A stretch of DNA of 64,000 nucleotides from Peiella sedimenti (lineage in GTDB: Bacteria > Pseudomonadota > Alphaproteobacteria > Caulobacterales > Caulobacteraceae), in the NCBI RefSeq assembly GCF_030504955.1, contig NZ_JAUKTR010000001.1, positions 683,501 to 747,500 of the forward strand, read 5' to 3'. Positions 22,138-30,927 of the stretch are shown here, piece after piece. A model generated the notes under the pieces. It was not told the origin of the DNA and did not search any database. It saw only the letters and a program-made list of their open reading frames with translations. The translations under genes and the position numbers were made by a program. Position 1 is the first letter of the stretch, and each line of letters begins with the position of its first letter.

Positions 22138-22994
22138 GCCTGGACGGCGGCGTGAAACGGGCGGCGCCGGCCAAGGTCAATCTGTACCTGCACGTGGGCC
22201 CGCCCGCACCGGACGGCTATCATCCGGTCGAAAGCTGGAGCGTCTTCGCCGATGTGGGCGATCAGGTGCTCTCCCGCCCTGCGGACGCGACTTCGCTGAA
22301 GGTCGAGGGGCCGTTCGGCGTCGAGGTCCCGACGGACGTCGAGAACCTGATCCTGAAGGCGCTGGCGATGGCCGGCGCCGGGCCGGCGGCGGTGACCCTG
22401 GACAAGCGCCTGCCGGTGGCGGCGGGGCTGGGCGGCGGCACCTCCGACGCGGGCGCGGCCCTGCTGGCGGCGCGGGACCTGGGACTGACCGAACTGGATG
22501 ACGCCGGGCTGGAAGCGGTCATGGCGCGGCTGGGCGCGGACGGCCCGCTGTGCCTGTGGGGGCGGGCCGCCGTCGCGCGGGGACGGGGAGAGCGGCTGAC
22601 GCCCGCGCCCTTTGCGCCGCCCTTGGCCGCCGTGCTGGTCAATCCGCGCGCCCCGTCGCCGACCGGCGCGGTCTATCGGGCCTATGACGCCGCGCCCCGG
22701 CCTCTGGAGGCGGTGGATCTGCCGGATCGGTTCGCGAGCCCCGAAGCTGTCGCGGCGTTCCTGCGCGAACGGACGCGCAACGATCTGGAGACCCCGGCCA
22801 TGGGTCTGGCGCCCGCCATCGGCCAGGTGCTGGCGGCGCTGGAGCCGCTGCCTGGCGTGCTGCTGACGCGGATGTCGGGATCGGGGGCGACCTGCTTCGC
22901 CCTGTTCAGCGACAGGGCGGCGGCGCAGGACGCGGCGCGGCGTCTGACCGAGGCGCGACCGGACTGGTGGGTGCAGGCCTGCGTCCTGGCCTGA
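22134..22994 (+). CDS. ispE: 4-diphosphocytidyl-2-C-methyl-D-erythritol kinase
   Basis: This 286-residue GHMP-family kinase phosphorylates CDP-ME in the non-mevalonate isoprenoid pathway. The N-terminal AAPAKVNLYLHVG binds substrate. The ATP loop PVAAGLGGGTSDAG lies at about residues 94-107, and the C-terminal RMSGSGATCFALF is the third GHMP motif. Translation starts at GTG inside the stop of the preceding TPR gene (GTGA overlap). No other isoprenoid gene is in the window. Confidence 0.97.
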   Translation: MSLDGGVKRAAPAKVNLYLHVGPPAPDGYHPVESWSVFADVGDQVLSRPADATSLKVEGPFGVEVPTDVENLILKALAMAGAGPAAVTLDKRLPVAAGLGGGTSDAGAALLAARDLGLTELDDAGLEAVMARLGADGPLCLWGRAAVARGRGERLTPAPFAPPLAAVLVNPRAPSPTGAVYRAYDAAPRPLEAVDLPDRFASPEAVAAFLRERTRNDLETPAMGLAPAIGQVLAALEPLPGVLLTRMSGSGATCFALFSDRAAAQDAARRLTEARPDWWVQACVLA

Positions 22995-23179
22995 GGCCGC
23001 TCCCCATAGAATACTGTCAAGCTTATATCGCGTATGCTCAAGCTAGACGATGAAACCATCGTCGGCGATCGTCGTTTACTGAGCCGGAACCAAGTCCCTC
23101 GCTGGTCGATCAGCTTAACCTGACCTTGCGGGCTCCCACAAGACTTGGGCGAAGACTGAACGATAGGAGAGTGACGGAT
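22995..23179 (+). other. AT-richer leader region upstream of a secreted protein gene
   Basis: This 185-base gap between ispE and the next gene is visibly richer in A/T than its surroundings (for example TCAAGCTTATATCGCGTATG). It probably holds the promoter of the secreted protein gene. I see no convincing operator, riboswitch or terminator in it. Confidence 0.35.
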
Positions 23180-23635
23180 ATGCGTCGCATGATGATGGCT
23201 ATGGGCTGCGCCAGCGCGGCCCTGATTCTCGCTTCGGCCGCCAACGCCCAGGATCCGGGCGATCCCGGCACCCGCACGGACGACCATACCTGCATGGCCC
23301 TGGCCATGGAGGCCAACGAGGCGGCCGAGAACAACATGTCCGAGAACACCGGCCGCCGCTACGGCTCCGGCGAGGCCACCCCGGCTGAGCGGGAGTACAA
23401 GCAGGAGTGCATGGCCCCGACCACCTCGCGCATGTATTCCTCGACGGCGGTGACGACGAACGAGAATCTGTCGAGCACCACCGTTTCCGGCACCACCGGC
23501 GTCGGCACGCCGATCCTGCCGCCGCGCACCGAGCTGATCACCAACGGCCCCGTGCCCGACACCCCGGCCAACCGCGCCCGCTACGGCGGTCCGAACAGCC
23601 GCGCCGGTCAGATGACGGCGCCGCGGGGCAACTGA
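23180..23635 (+). CDS. Secreted protein of unknown function
   Basis: This 151-residue protein begins with a clear signal peptide (MMMAMGCASAALILASAANA, cleaved before QDPGD). The mature part is polar and Thr/Asn-rich with two Cys (in DDHTCMAL and QECMAPT) that could form a disulfide bond, and a Pro/Gly-rich tail. I recognise no domain. The ATG at 23180 follows TAGGAGA. An upstream frame extension to 23126 is less likely because it would put 18 basic residues before the signal peptide. A strong terminator follows, so it forms its own transcription unit. Confidence 0.65.
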   Translation: MRRMMMAMGCASAALILASAANAQDPGDPGTRTDDHTCMALAMEANEAAENNMSENTGRRYGSGEATPAEREYKQECMAPTTSRMYSSTAVTTNENLSSTTVSGTTGVGTPILPPRTELITNGPVPDTPANRARYGGPNSRAGQMTAPRGN

Positions 23636-23670
23636 TCCCTCGATCAGCCTAAGCCTTTCTTGAAGGCATG

Positions 23671-23702
23671 GACGGCGGGCCCTATGGTCCGCCGTCTTTT
23701 TT
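23671..23702 (+). terminator. Rho-independent terminator before glyQ
   Basis: An 11-base stem (GACGGCGGGCC with GGTCCGCCGTC, one G-T pair) closes on the loop CTAT and is followed by six T residues. It ends the secreted-protein transcript. The glyQ start codon is only 16 bases after the T-run. Confidence 0.88.
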
Positions 23703-23717
23703 GCGCCTGCGAACACC

Positions 23718-24605
23718 GTGACAACCGAGCCGCTTTCCTTCCAGGACCTGATCCTGACCCTGCAACGCTACTGGGGCCAGCGAGGCTGCGCCCTGCTGCA
23801 GCCCTATGACGTGGAGGTGGGGGCCGGCACCCTGCATCCGGCTACGGTGCTGCGCGCCCTGGGGCCGCGTCCGTGGAAGGCGGCCTATGTGCAGCCCAGC
23901 CGGCGGCCCGGCGACGGACGCTATGGCGAGAACCCGAACCGGCTGCAGCACTATTACCAATTTCAGGTGATCCTGAAGCCGAACCCGGACGACCTTCAGG
24001 AACAGTATCTGGGGTCGCTGGCGGCCATCGGCATCGATCCCAAGCTGCACGACATCCGCTTTGTCGAGGACGACTGGGAGAACCCGACGGTCGGCGCCTG
24101 GGGGCTGGGCTGGGAGGTCTGGTGCGACGGCATGGAGGTGACCCAGTTCACCTATTTCCAGGGCGTCGGCGGCATCGAGGTCGACGTCGTCTCGGGCGAG
24201 CTGACCTACGGGCTGGAGCGTCTGGCCATGTATGTCCAGGGCGTCGACAATGTTTACGACCTGAAATTCAACAACGACGGCCTGACCTATGGCGAGGTCT
24301 TCCTGGAGAACGAGCGCCAGCAGTCGGAAGCCAACTTCCACGGCTATGACGTCGACGGGCTGAAGCGCCGCTTCGACGACATGGTGGCTGAGGTGGAGCG
24401 CCTGCTGGCCATGCAGGGGCCGCAAGGCCAGGCGCTGGTCCTGCCCGCCTACGACCAGGTTTTGAAGGCCAGCCACCTGTTCAACCTAATGGATGCGCGG
24501 GGCGCCATCGCCGTGGCCGAACGGCAGAGCTACATCGGCCGCATCCGCGATCTCTGTAAGGCCTGCGCCACCGAATGGGTCGAGCAGGAAAGGGGGCGCG
24601 TCTGA
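23718..24605 (+). CDS. glyQ: Glycyl-tRNA synthetase alpha subunit
   Basis: This 295-residue catalytic subunit of the alpha2-beta2 bacterial glycyl-tRNA synthetase activates glycine for tRNA-Gly charging. It opens with the family signature [18 protein letters not shown] and [18 protein letters not shown], and contains [14 protein letters not shown] and [16 protein letters not shown]. The start is GTG at 23718. No clear ribosome site is present between the upstream terminator and this codon. The stop overlaps the glyS start (TGATG). Confidence 0.97.
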   Translation: MTTEPLSFQDLILTLQRYWGQRGCALLQPYDVEVGAGTLHPATVLRALGPRPWKAAYVQPSRRPGDGRYGENPNRLQHYYQFQVILKPNPDDLQEQYLGSLAAIGIDPKLHDIRFVEDDWENPTVGAWGLGWEVWCDGMEVTQFTYFQGVGGIEVDVVSGELTYGLERLAMYVQGVDNVYDLKFNNDGLTYGEVFLENERQQSEANFHGYDVDGLKRRFDDMVAEVERLLAMQGPQGQALVLPAYDQVLKASHLFNLMDARGAIAVAERQSYIGRIRDLCKACATEWVEQERGRV

Positions 24606-26794
24606 TGCCCCAGCTGCTTCTGGAACTGTTTTCCGAAGAGATCCCCGCGCGCATGCAGGCGGGCGCGGCGCGCGACCTGCATCGGCTGATGACCGAACGG
24701 CTGAGCGCGGCGGGCCTGGCCTTTGAGCAGGCCCGGGTCTTCGCCGGGCCGCGGCGGCTGACGCTGGTCATTGACGGCCTGCCGGAGGCGACGCCCGACC
24801 TGTCGGAGGAGCTGAAGGGCCCGCGCACCAGCGCGCCTGACCAGGCGCTGGAGGGCTTCCTGCGCAAGACGGGCCTGACCCGCGAGCAGCTGACCGAACG
24901 GGACGGGGTCTGGTTCGCCGAGATCAACCGCGCCGGCCGCCCGGCGGCCCAGGTCATCGCCGAGGCGGTGGACCAGACGGTGCGCGCCTTTCCCTGGCCG
25001 AAGTCCATGCGCTGGGGGTCTGGAACGCTGCGCTGGGTGCGGCCGCTGAAGCGCATCGTCTGCGTCTTCGGGAGCGAGGTGGTCGCGTTCGACATCGATG
25101 GGATCGCGTCCGGCGACGAGACCCAGGGGCACCGCTTCCTCGGCTCGGGCCAGCCCTTCGCCGTGCGGGACTTCGACGACTACCGGCACAAGCTGGAGGT
25201 GGAGCGGGTCATCCTGGACGCCGCCCAGCGCAAGGCCCGCATCCTGGAAGGCGCGCGCGCCGTGTGCGCCGCCAAGGGGCTGGAGCTGGTCGAGGACGAG
25301 GGCCTCCTGGAAGAGGTCGCCGGCCTGGCCGAATGGCCGACGCCGATCCTGGGGGCCATGGACCCGCAGTTCCTGGACCTTCCGCCCGAGGTGGTGCGCC
25401 TGTCCATGAAGACGCACCAGAAGTACTTCGCCGTACGCGATCCGCTGAACGACCGGCTGGCGCCCCACTTCGTGGTGGTGGCCAATGTGGAGGCTTCCGA
25501 CGGCGGGATGGCCCTGGCCGCGGGCAATGCGCGGGTGCTGTCGGCCCGGCTGAACGACGCGCGCTTCTTCTGGGACGAGGACCTGAAGACGGGCTTTGAC
25601 GCCTGGCTGAAGAAGCTGGAAGGCGTCACCTTCCACGCTAAGCTGGGAACGATGGCCGAGCGGGTCGAGCGCATCGCCGCCCTGGCCCGCGAGATCGCGC
25701 CCCTGGTGGGCGCCGACCCGGATCAGGCCGAACAGGCGGCGCGCCTGGCCAAGGCCGACCTGGCCAGCGGCATGGTGGGCGAGTTCCCCGAACTGCAGGG
25801 GATCATGGGCGGGTATTACCTTCGCGCTGCCGGTAGTGCAGACGCGATCGCCGACGCCGTGCGCGATCACTACAAGCCGCAGGGGCCGAACGATCAGGTC
25901 CCGACCGCGCCCCTGACCGTGGCGGTGGCGCTGGCCGACAAGCTGGACACCCTGGTCGGCTTCTTCGCCATCGATGAGAAGCCGACGGGCTCGAAGGACC
26001 CCTTCGCCCTGAGGCGCGCGGCGCTGGGCGTGATCCGGCTGGTGCTGGAGAACGGGGTACGCGCGCCGCTCCGAGCTGTCTTCACCCTCCGATTTGAGAC
26101 GATCATTCGACAGCTTCATCAGCAAGGTCGAGCTCCGCTCGAAGCTGCTGTAGAGGGGTTGCGCCCGTCGATTGGTGAGGTCCAGGCAGATCAAGCTCAG
26201 AGGGCTGTGACTTGGACGGACCGCTCCGAGGGCTTTGCAGTTTGGGTGCTGGGTGAGGCGGACGAGAAAGCTCGCGACCTCCTCGCCTTCTTCGCTGACC
26301 GCCTGAAGGTCCTGCTGCGCGATCAGGGCAAGCGTCACGATCTGGTGGACGCGGTGTTCGCGCTGGGCGACGACGATCTGGTACGCATCGTGCGCCGGGT
26401 CGAGGCGTTGGAGGCGTTTCTGGCCACCGACGACGGGGCGAACCTGCTGGCCGGCTATCGCCGCGCCGCTAACATCCTGAAGGCCGAAGCCAAGAAGGGC
26501 CCGCTACCCGAGGCGGGAGCCATTGATCTGGCCGCCCTGACCCTGGACGACGAACGCGCCCTGGCCGTCAGCGTAGCCCAGGCCCGCACCGACGTGGACG
26601 CGGCCTTGCACGCCGAGGATTTCGCCGGGGCCATGGCTTCTCTGGCCCGGCTGCGCGCGCCGGTGGACGCCTTCTTCGAGGGCGTGCTGGTGAACTCGGA
26701 CATTGCCTCGGAGCGCGAGAACCGCCTGCGCCTGCTCATGCAGGTGCGTGACGTCATGGGCCGCGTGGCGGACTTCAGCCAGATCGGGGGCTAG
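24605..26794 (+). CDS. glyS: Glycyl-tRNA synthetase beta subunit
   Basis: This 729-residue subunit pairs with GlyQ and carries tRNA-binding domains. Visible are LLELFSEEIPARMQ at the N terminus, the HD-like LDDARFFW equivalent RLNDARFFWDEDLKTG, the FALRRAALGVIRLVLENG segment and a C-terminal anticodon-binding domain. Between about 26060 and 26265 the DNA is lower in GC and encodes a stretch (FETIIRQLHQQGRAPLEAAV onwards) that does not resemble the family consensus. The frame is intact through it. The start is set by TGATG overlap with glyQ. Confidence 0.96.
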   Translation: MPQLLLELFSEEIPARMQAGAARDLHRLMTERLSAAGLAFEQARVFAGPRRLTLVIDGLPEATPDLSEELKGPRTSAPDQALEGFLRKTGLTREQLTERDGVWFAEINRAGRPAAQVIAEAVDQTVRAFPWPKSMRWGSGTLRWVRPLKRIVCVFGSEVVAFDIDGIASGDETQGHRFLGSGQPFAVRDFDDYRHKLEVERVILDAAQRKARILEGARAVCAAKGLELVEDEGLLEEVAGLAEWPTPILGAMDPQFLDLPPEVVRLSMKTHQKYFAVRDPLNDRLAPHFVVVANVEASDGGMALAAGNARVLSARLNDARFFWDEDLKTGFDAWLKKLEGVTFHAKLGTMAERVERIAALAREIAPLVGADPDQAEQAARLAKADLASGMVGEFPELQGIMGGYYLRAAGSADAIADAVRDHYKPQGPNDQVPTAPLTVAVALADKLDTLVGFFAIDEKPTGSKDPFALRRAALGVIRLVLENGVRAPLRAVFTLRFETIIRQLHQQGRAPLEAAVEGLRPSIGEVQADQAQRAVTWTDRSEGFAVWVLGEADEKARDLLAFFADRLKVLLRDQGKRHDLVDAVFALGDDDLVRIVRRVEALEAFLATDDGANLLAGYRRAANILKAEAKKGPLPEAGAIDLAALTLDDERALAVSVAQARTDVDAALHAEDFAGAMASLARLRAPVDAFFEGVLVNSDIASERENRLRLLMQVRDVMGRVADFSQIGG

Positions 26795-26802
26795 TCCCCC
26801 GT

Positions 26803-26833
26803 GTCTCCTCCCCATCCAGTACGGGGAGGAGAC
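26803..26833 (+). repeat. Short palindrome of the REPIN family
   Basis: GTCTCCTCCCC and GGGGAGGAGAC form an 11-base inverted repeat around a 9-base centre, nine bases after the glyS stop. The arms equal the terminal sequences of the larger elements at 4.4-4.7 and 9.5 kb, so this is a minimal or deleted copy. It may serve as the glyQS terminator, although no T-run follows. Confidence 0.7.
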
Positions 26834-26909
26834 AGAAATGGCCGCCGCCTTTACAGAATCACGCGCGAGGGCAATGACTTAGGCTTCAGTCCGTTTGGAG
26901 TGCGCGTCC

Positions 26910-27368
26910 GTGGCCGGCTTTGTCATCCTGATTACCCTGGCACTGGTCGCCCTGGTCTGGGTCCTGCACTTTCGAGCGGTGAAGAGGGCGGGCCTCGCCT
27001 CCACCTGGCCGCGCACCGTGGGGCGCGTCACGCGGTCCGAGGTGATCGAGGAGGAGGACACCGACTCCTACGGGGACCGCTCTTCCGCCTACATCTCAAA
27101 GCTGGCCTATGAGTACGAGGTCGGCGGGCGGACCTATACGGGCGAGCGCGTGGGCCTGGGCGCCACGCCGCGCTGGTCCCTTCGCAAGAAGGCCGAGGCC
27201 GTCATCAGCCGCTTCCCCGTTGGGGCCCAGCCGCAGGTGATCTACAACCCGGACGACCCTGCCGAAGCCTGCCTTGACGCCAAGAAGCCGGGCGTGGGCA
27301 TGCCGATCTTCTGGACGGTGGTGCTGCTGTTCCTGGGCTTTGTCTTCCTGGGCGTCTGGGCCGAGTAG
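26910..27368 (+). CDS. DUF3592-family membrane protein
   Basis: This 152-residue protein has one membrane helix at each end (FVILITLALVALVWVL and PIFWTVVLLFLGFVFLG). Between them is a small beta-rich domain with AYEYEVGGRTYTGERV and VIYNPDDPAEACLD, the DUF3592 pattern. Function is unknown. I placed the start at GTG 26910 with GGAG nine bases before it; a TTG at 26895 is possible. It converges with trpE, nine bases apart. Confidence 0.75.
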   Translation: MAGFVILITLALVALVWVLHFRAVKRAGLASTWPRTVGRVTRSEVIEEEDTDSYGDRSSAYISKLAYEYEVGGRTYTGERVGLGATPRWSLRKKAEAVISRFPVGAQPQVIYNPDDPAEACLDAKKPGVGMPIFWTVVLLFLGFVFLGVWAE

Positions 27369-27377
27369 CCGCCGCGC

Positions 27378-28871
27378 CTATTCGAAGCGCCAGGCCTCTT
27401 CCGCCGCGCGGCGTAGGGACCGGGACTTGTGCAGGGTCTCGTCGTATTCGGCCCTGGGATCGCTGTCGGCGACGACGCCGCCGCCCGCCTGGACATGGAT
27501 CTGGCCGTCCGCGAACAGGGCGGTGCGCAGCACGATGCACAGGTCCACCTCGCCCATGGCCGAGATGTAGCCGGCCGCTCCCGCATAGCCGACGCCGCGC
27601 TTGGTGGTCTCCAGCTCGTCGATGATCTGCATGGCCCGCACCTTGGGCGCGCCGGACAGGGTGCCGGCGGGCAGGGTGGCGGTCAGCACCTCGACCGGGT
27701 GCAGGTCGGGCCGCGCCTGGCCCTCGACCTCCGAGACGATGTGCATGACGTGGGCGTAGCGTTCGATGACGAAGCTTTCGGCCACACGCACGCTGGCGGG
27801 CTGGGCGATGCGGCCCACGTCGTTGCGGCCCAGGTCGAGCAGCATCAGGTGCTCGGCGCGCTCCTTGGGATCGGCCAGCAGCTCGGCCTCAAGGCGTGCG
27901 TCCTCTTCCGGCGTGGCGCCGCGGGGGCGGGTGCCGGCGATGGGCCGCAGGGTCAGCTTGCCGCCCCGCAGGCGCGCCAGAATCTCGGGGCTGGAGCCGG
28001 CCAGCTGAAAGCCGCCGAAGTTCAGGAAGTACAGGAACGGCGAGGGGTTGGTGCGCCTGAGCGAGCGATAGAAGGCGAAGGGCGAGCCCTGATAGGGCGC
28101 GCTGAAGCGCTGGCTGGGCACGATCTGGAAGATGTCGCCGGCGCGGATGTAGTCCTTGGCCGCCTCGACGTTGGTTGAATAAGCCTCGAGCGTCAGGGAG
28201 GGCTGCAGCGGGACCTGGGCTGACGCGGGAGGCGTGGCGGCAGGCCGTGGGGCGGGCGCGCGCAGGGCCGCCTCGGTCTCGTCCAGCAGGGCCTGGATGC
28301 GGTCCCAGGCCTGGTCGGCCGTCTCGACTGCCGACGGGCGGGCCGGGCACGCCAGGATGATCTCCTGGGCGACGCCGTCGAACACCGCCACCAGGGACGG
28401 CCGGGCCAGCACGGCGTCGGGCAGGTTCAGGGGATCGTCCTTGGCCGGGCCGAGGGGTTCGACAAGCCGGACCACGTCATAGCCAAAGACGCCGAAGAGT
28501 CCCGCCGCCATGGGGGGCAGACCGGGCTGGTCGAAGTCGATGCGCGAAGCGTCGATCAGGGCGCGCAGGGATTGAAGGGCTGGCTGGGCTTCAGGCTCGA
28601 ACCGCTCTTCGGCGATGGCGTCGCCCCCCCGCGCGACCTCTGCGCGGTCGCCGAAACAACGCCAGACCAGATCGGGCTTGAGGGCGATGACCGAGTAGCG
28701 GCCGCGCCACGCGCCGCCCTCAACCGACTCCAGCAGGAAGGCGTAGGGCTGATCGAGGCCAAGCTTCAGATAGGCCGAGACCGGCGTCTCCAGATCGTCC
28801 ACCAGACGTCGGACGACCACCTGGGCGCGGCCTGCGTCCCAGGCGGCGGCGAACGCCTGACGTTCGCTCAT
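27378..28871 (-). CDS. trpE: Anthranilate synthase component I
   Basis: This 497-residue chorismate-using enzyme makes anthranilate with ammonia from TrpG. The N-terminal domain has the feedback site region DDLETPVSAYLKLG (LES-like motif partly altered) and LLESVEGGAWRGRYS. The C-terminal chorismate-binding domain has FQIVPSQRFSAPY, PIAGTRPRGATPEED, LLDLGRNDVGRIA and LPAGTLSGAPKVRAMQIID. The start overlaps the ppiD stop by four bases, so it is coupled to ppiD. trpGDC lie 14 kb away on the same strand. No attenuator-like leader is visible because ppiD directly precedes it. Confidence 0.98.
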   Translation of the reverse strand: MSERQAFAAAWDAGRAQVVVRRLVDDLETPVSAYLKLGLDQPYAFLLESVEGGAWRGRYSVIALKPDLVWRCFGDRAEVARGGDAIAEERFEPEAQPALQSLRALIDASRIDFDQPGLPPMAAGLFGVFGYDVVRLVEPLGPAKDDPLNLPDAVLARPSLVAVFDGVAQEIILACPARPSAVETADQAWDRIQALLDETEAALRAPAPRPAATPPASAQVPLQPSLTLEAYSTNVEAAKDYIRAGDIFQIVPSQRFSAPYQGSPFAFYRSLRRTNPSPFLYFLNFGGFQLAGSSPEILARLRGGKLTLRPIAGTRPRGATPEEDARLEAELLADPKERAEHLMLLDLGRNDVGRIAQPASVRVAESFVIERYAHVMHIVSEVEGQARPDLHPVEVLTATLPAGTLSGAPKVRAMQIIDELETTKRGVGYAGAAGYISAMGEVDLCIVLRTALFADGQIHVQAGGGVVADSDPRAEYDETLHKSRSLRRAAEEAWRFE

Positions 28872-30796
28872 TCGGCCGGGGCGTCGGCGGCGCCTTCACC
28901 GCCCTCAGCCGGCGCAGCCTCGGGGTCGATGCCGAGGGCGCGCTGAGCCTGGTCAGGGTAGGTGCGGACCTTGACCGCTTCGCCGGCCTGGCTGCGGGCG
29001 ATCTCGGTCAGCTCGTTCATCAGGCCCATGGTCAGGCGCGGGCGCGCCTGCTCAGCCGGACGCGCGGCCAGCGCCGCCGTCGGCGCGTGCACGGCGTCGA
29101 CCCGTCCGACAACCATGCGCGTCTGGTCGGCGGGGCCGCTGAAGACCTGGCCGCGGCCCTGTCCGAACAGGCCCTGGAGCACGCCCTGGGGCGTTTCGCC
29201 GGCGGTCTGGACCGAGACGCCGGTGCGGGTGACCAGATCGGCGCCGGCCGAGGCGGCGACAGCGGCGATGTCTTCGCCGCCGCGGACGCGGCCGGCCAGC
29301 TCATCCGCCTTGGCCTGGAGCAGGCGGGCGTTCTCACGCCGGGTCCAGACGTCGGTCAGCTGGGGACGGACCTCCTCCAGCGGGGGCAGGGCGGCTTCGC
29401 GCACGTCCTCCACCCGCAGGGCGAAGTACTGGCCTTCGCCGGCGTCGACGATGTCGCTCTCGCCGCCGGCCTCGGTGGCGAAGGCGGTCTGGAAGACGCT
29501 CTCGGGCGCGCCAAGGCGCTGGCCGTTCTCTGCGATGCCCTGCTCGGTCAGATAGGGCAGCTGGACGACCTGGCCGTTCGTGCGCTGGGCGGCTTCGGTG
29601 ATGGAGGCGCCGCCGTCGCGGGCCTGCTGGAAGGCTTCGACCTGTTCGTAGACGCGAGCGCGGGCGGCCTCCTGGCGCAGCTCCTGCTCGATGGCCGCGC
29701 GGTTGTCCTCAAGGGTGGCGGCGCGGCCGGGCGTGATCGAGGTCAGCTTGGCCACCGTCAGGCCCAGCGAGCCCTGGATGGGGTTGGAGACCTGGCCGGG
29801 CTGCATGCCGAACACGGCCTGGCGCACGGCCTGATCGGCCACGGCCGAGGCGGGGCGGTTGTCATAGGCGACGGGCTCGACGCCGTTGGCCTCGGCCACG
29901 GCGGCGGGATCCTGGCCGGCGCGCAGGGCCTGGGCGATGCGGTCCGCGGCGGCGCGGTCGCGCGCGGCGATGGTGACGAAGGTGCGGGTCTCGGGCTGGC
30001 CCAGGGCGTCGCGGCGGAAGTTGAAGCGCTCCTGGATCTGGGCGTCGGTGACGCTGACCTGGCCCAGCTGCTGCGAGGGCGTGAACAGGACCAGGGTCGT
30101 GCGACGCATCTCGGGACGACGCAGCGCCTCGGCGTTCTCGTTCATGAAGGCGGTCAGCTGGGCGTCGGTGGGGGCAGGGGCCGTGCCGGCCATGTCCTGG
30201 GTGACGAAGAACCAGCGGCCGTCCCGGCTCTGCATCTGCACCGAGGCCATCAGGGCGCCGTAGACGCGCGGGGCGCGCGAGCCGGCCACGAGAGCGGCGG
30301 CGAAGTGGTTGGCGCTCATCTCATCGCGCAGGCCGCGCTCGAACACCGGGGCGGTCAGGTTCGCCTCGGCCAGGCGGCGGTTGTACTCGTCCTCGTCGAA
30401 GGCGCCGGTGATCTGGTTGAAGAAGGCCGGGATGGCGCGGATCTGCTCGATGATCAGCTGCTCGCTGGGCCGAACGCCGACCTTCCACAACCAGGCGTAG
30501 AGGCCTTCGTCGGCGGCCATCTGCTCCAGCATCTGCATGTGCACGCCGCGCTGGATCAACTCGTCCTGGGGAATGGGCTGGCCGCCGTTCTGCTGTTCCA
30601 TGTTCTGCTTCACGCGGGCGAACTGGGCGGCGAACTCCTGCCGGGTGATCTCGCGGTCGCCGGCGGTGATGACCGCGCCGCCGGGATTGGCGCCGAAAGT
30701 GTCGCTGAACTGGAAGACGGCGAAGCTGATGATCAGCAGGCCGATCAGGACCAGGGCGACCTTGGACTTGGCGAAGGCCCGAAACGAGCTGAGCAT
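28868..30796 (-). CDS. ppiD: SurA/PpiD-type periplasmic peptidyl-prolyl isomerase
   Basis: About 642 residues are anchored in the inner membrane by one N-terminal helix (VALVLIGLLIISFAVFQF), with the rest in the periplasm, as in PpiD foldases. A SurA_N-like chaperone domain follows (ITRQEFAAQFARVKQNMEQQ). A parvulin-like region lies near residues 250-370 (AQALRAGQDPAAVAEANG, GMQPGQVSNPIQGSLGLTVAKL), and the C-terminal helical part is Ala/Glu-rich. ATG 30796 is preferred to TTG 30811. The trpE start overlaps its stop, a pairing common in alphaproteobacteria. The active-site residues of the parvulin domain are not obvious, so it may act mainly as a chaperone. Confidence 0.9.
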   Translation of the reverse strand: MLSSFRAFAKSKVALVLIGLLIISFAVFQFSDTFGANPGGAVITAGDREITRQEFAAQFARVKQNMEQQNGGQPIPQDELIQRGVHMQMLEQMAADEGLYAWLWKVGVRPSEQLIIEQIRAIPAFFNQITGAFDEDEYNRRLAEANLTAPVFERGLRDEMSANHFAAALVAGSRAPRVYGALMASVQMQSRDGRWFFVTQDMAGTAPAPTDAQLTAFMNENAEALRRPEMRRTTLVLFTPSQQLGQVSVTDAQIQERFNFRRDALGQPETRTFVTIAARDRAAADRIAQALRAGQDPAAVAEANGVEPVAYDNRPASAVADQAVRQAVFGMQPGQVSNPIQGSLGLTVAKLTSITPGRAATLEDNRAAIEQELRQEAARARVYEQVEAFQQARDGGASITEAAQRTNGQVVQLPYLTEQGIAENGQRLGAPESVFQTAFATEAGGESDIVDAGEGQYFALRVEDVREAALPPLEEVRPQLTDVWTRRENARLLQAKADELAGRVRGGEDIAAVAASAGADLVTRTGVSVQTAGETPQGVLQGLFGQGRGQVFSGPADQTRMVVGRVDAVHAPTAALAARPAEQARPRLTMGLMNELTEIARSQAGEAVKVRTYPDQAQRALGIDPEAAPAEGGEGAADAPAE

Positions 30797-30927
30797 GGCG
30801 GTTCCCGACAAAGCGATTGGGCGCGATCCCGACGCTGAGAGCGCGCCTTCTGCCTATAGGCGGGCGGCGGGGCTACCGGCAAGCGGCGGCTTGGCGGAAA
30901 GCCGTGGTCCGGCTAGGAACCCGGGCC

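Noticed and set aside
24530..26338. 602-codon minus-strand frame opposite glyS
   Set aside because: It is a mirror of glyS coding DNA with a His/Gly/Arg-rich composition. Its N-terminal part lies over the low-GC patch and has no recognisable domain.
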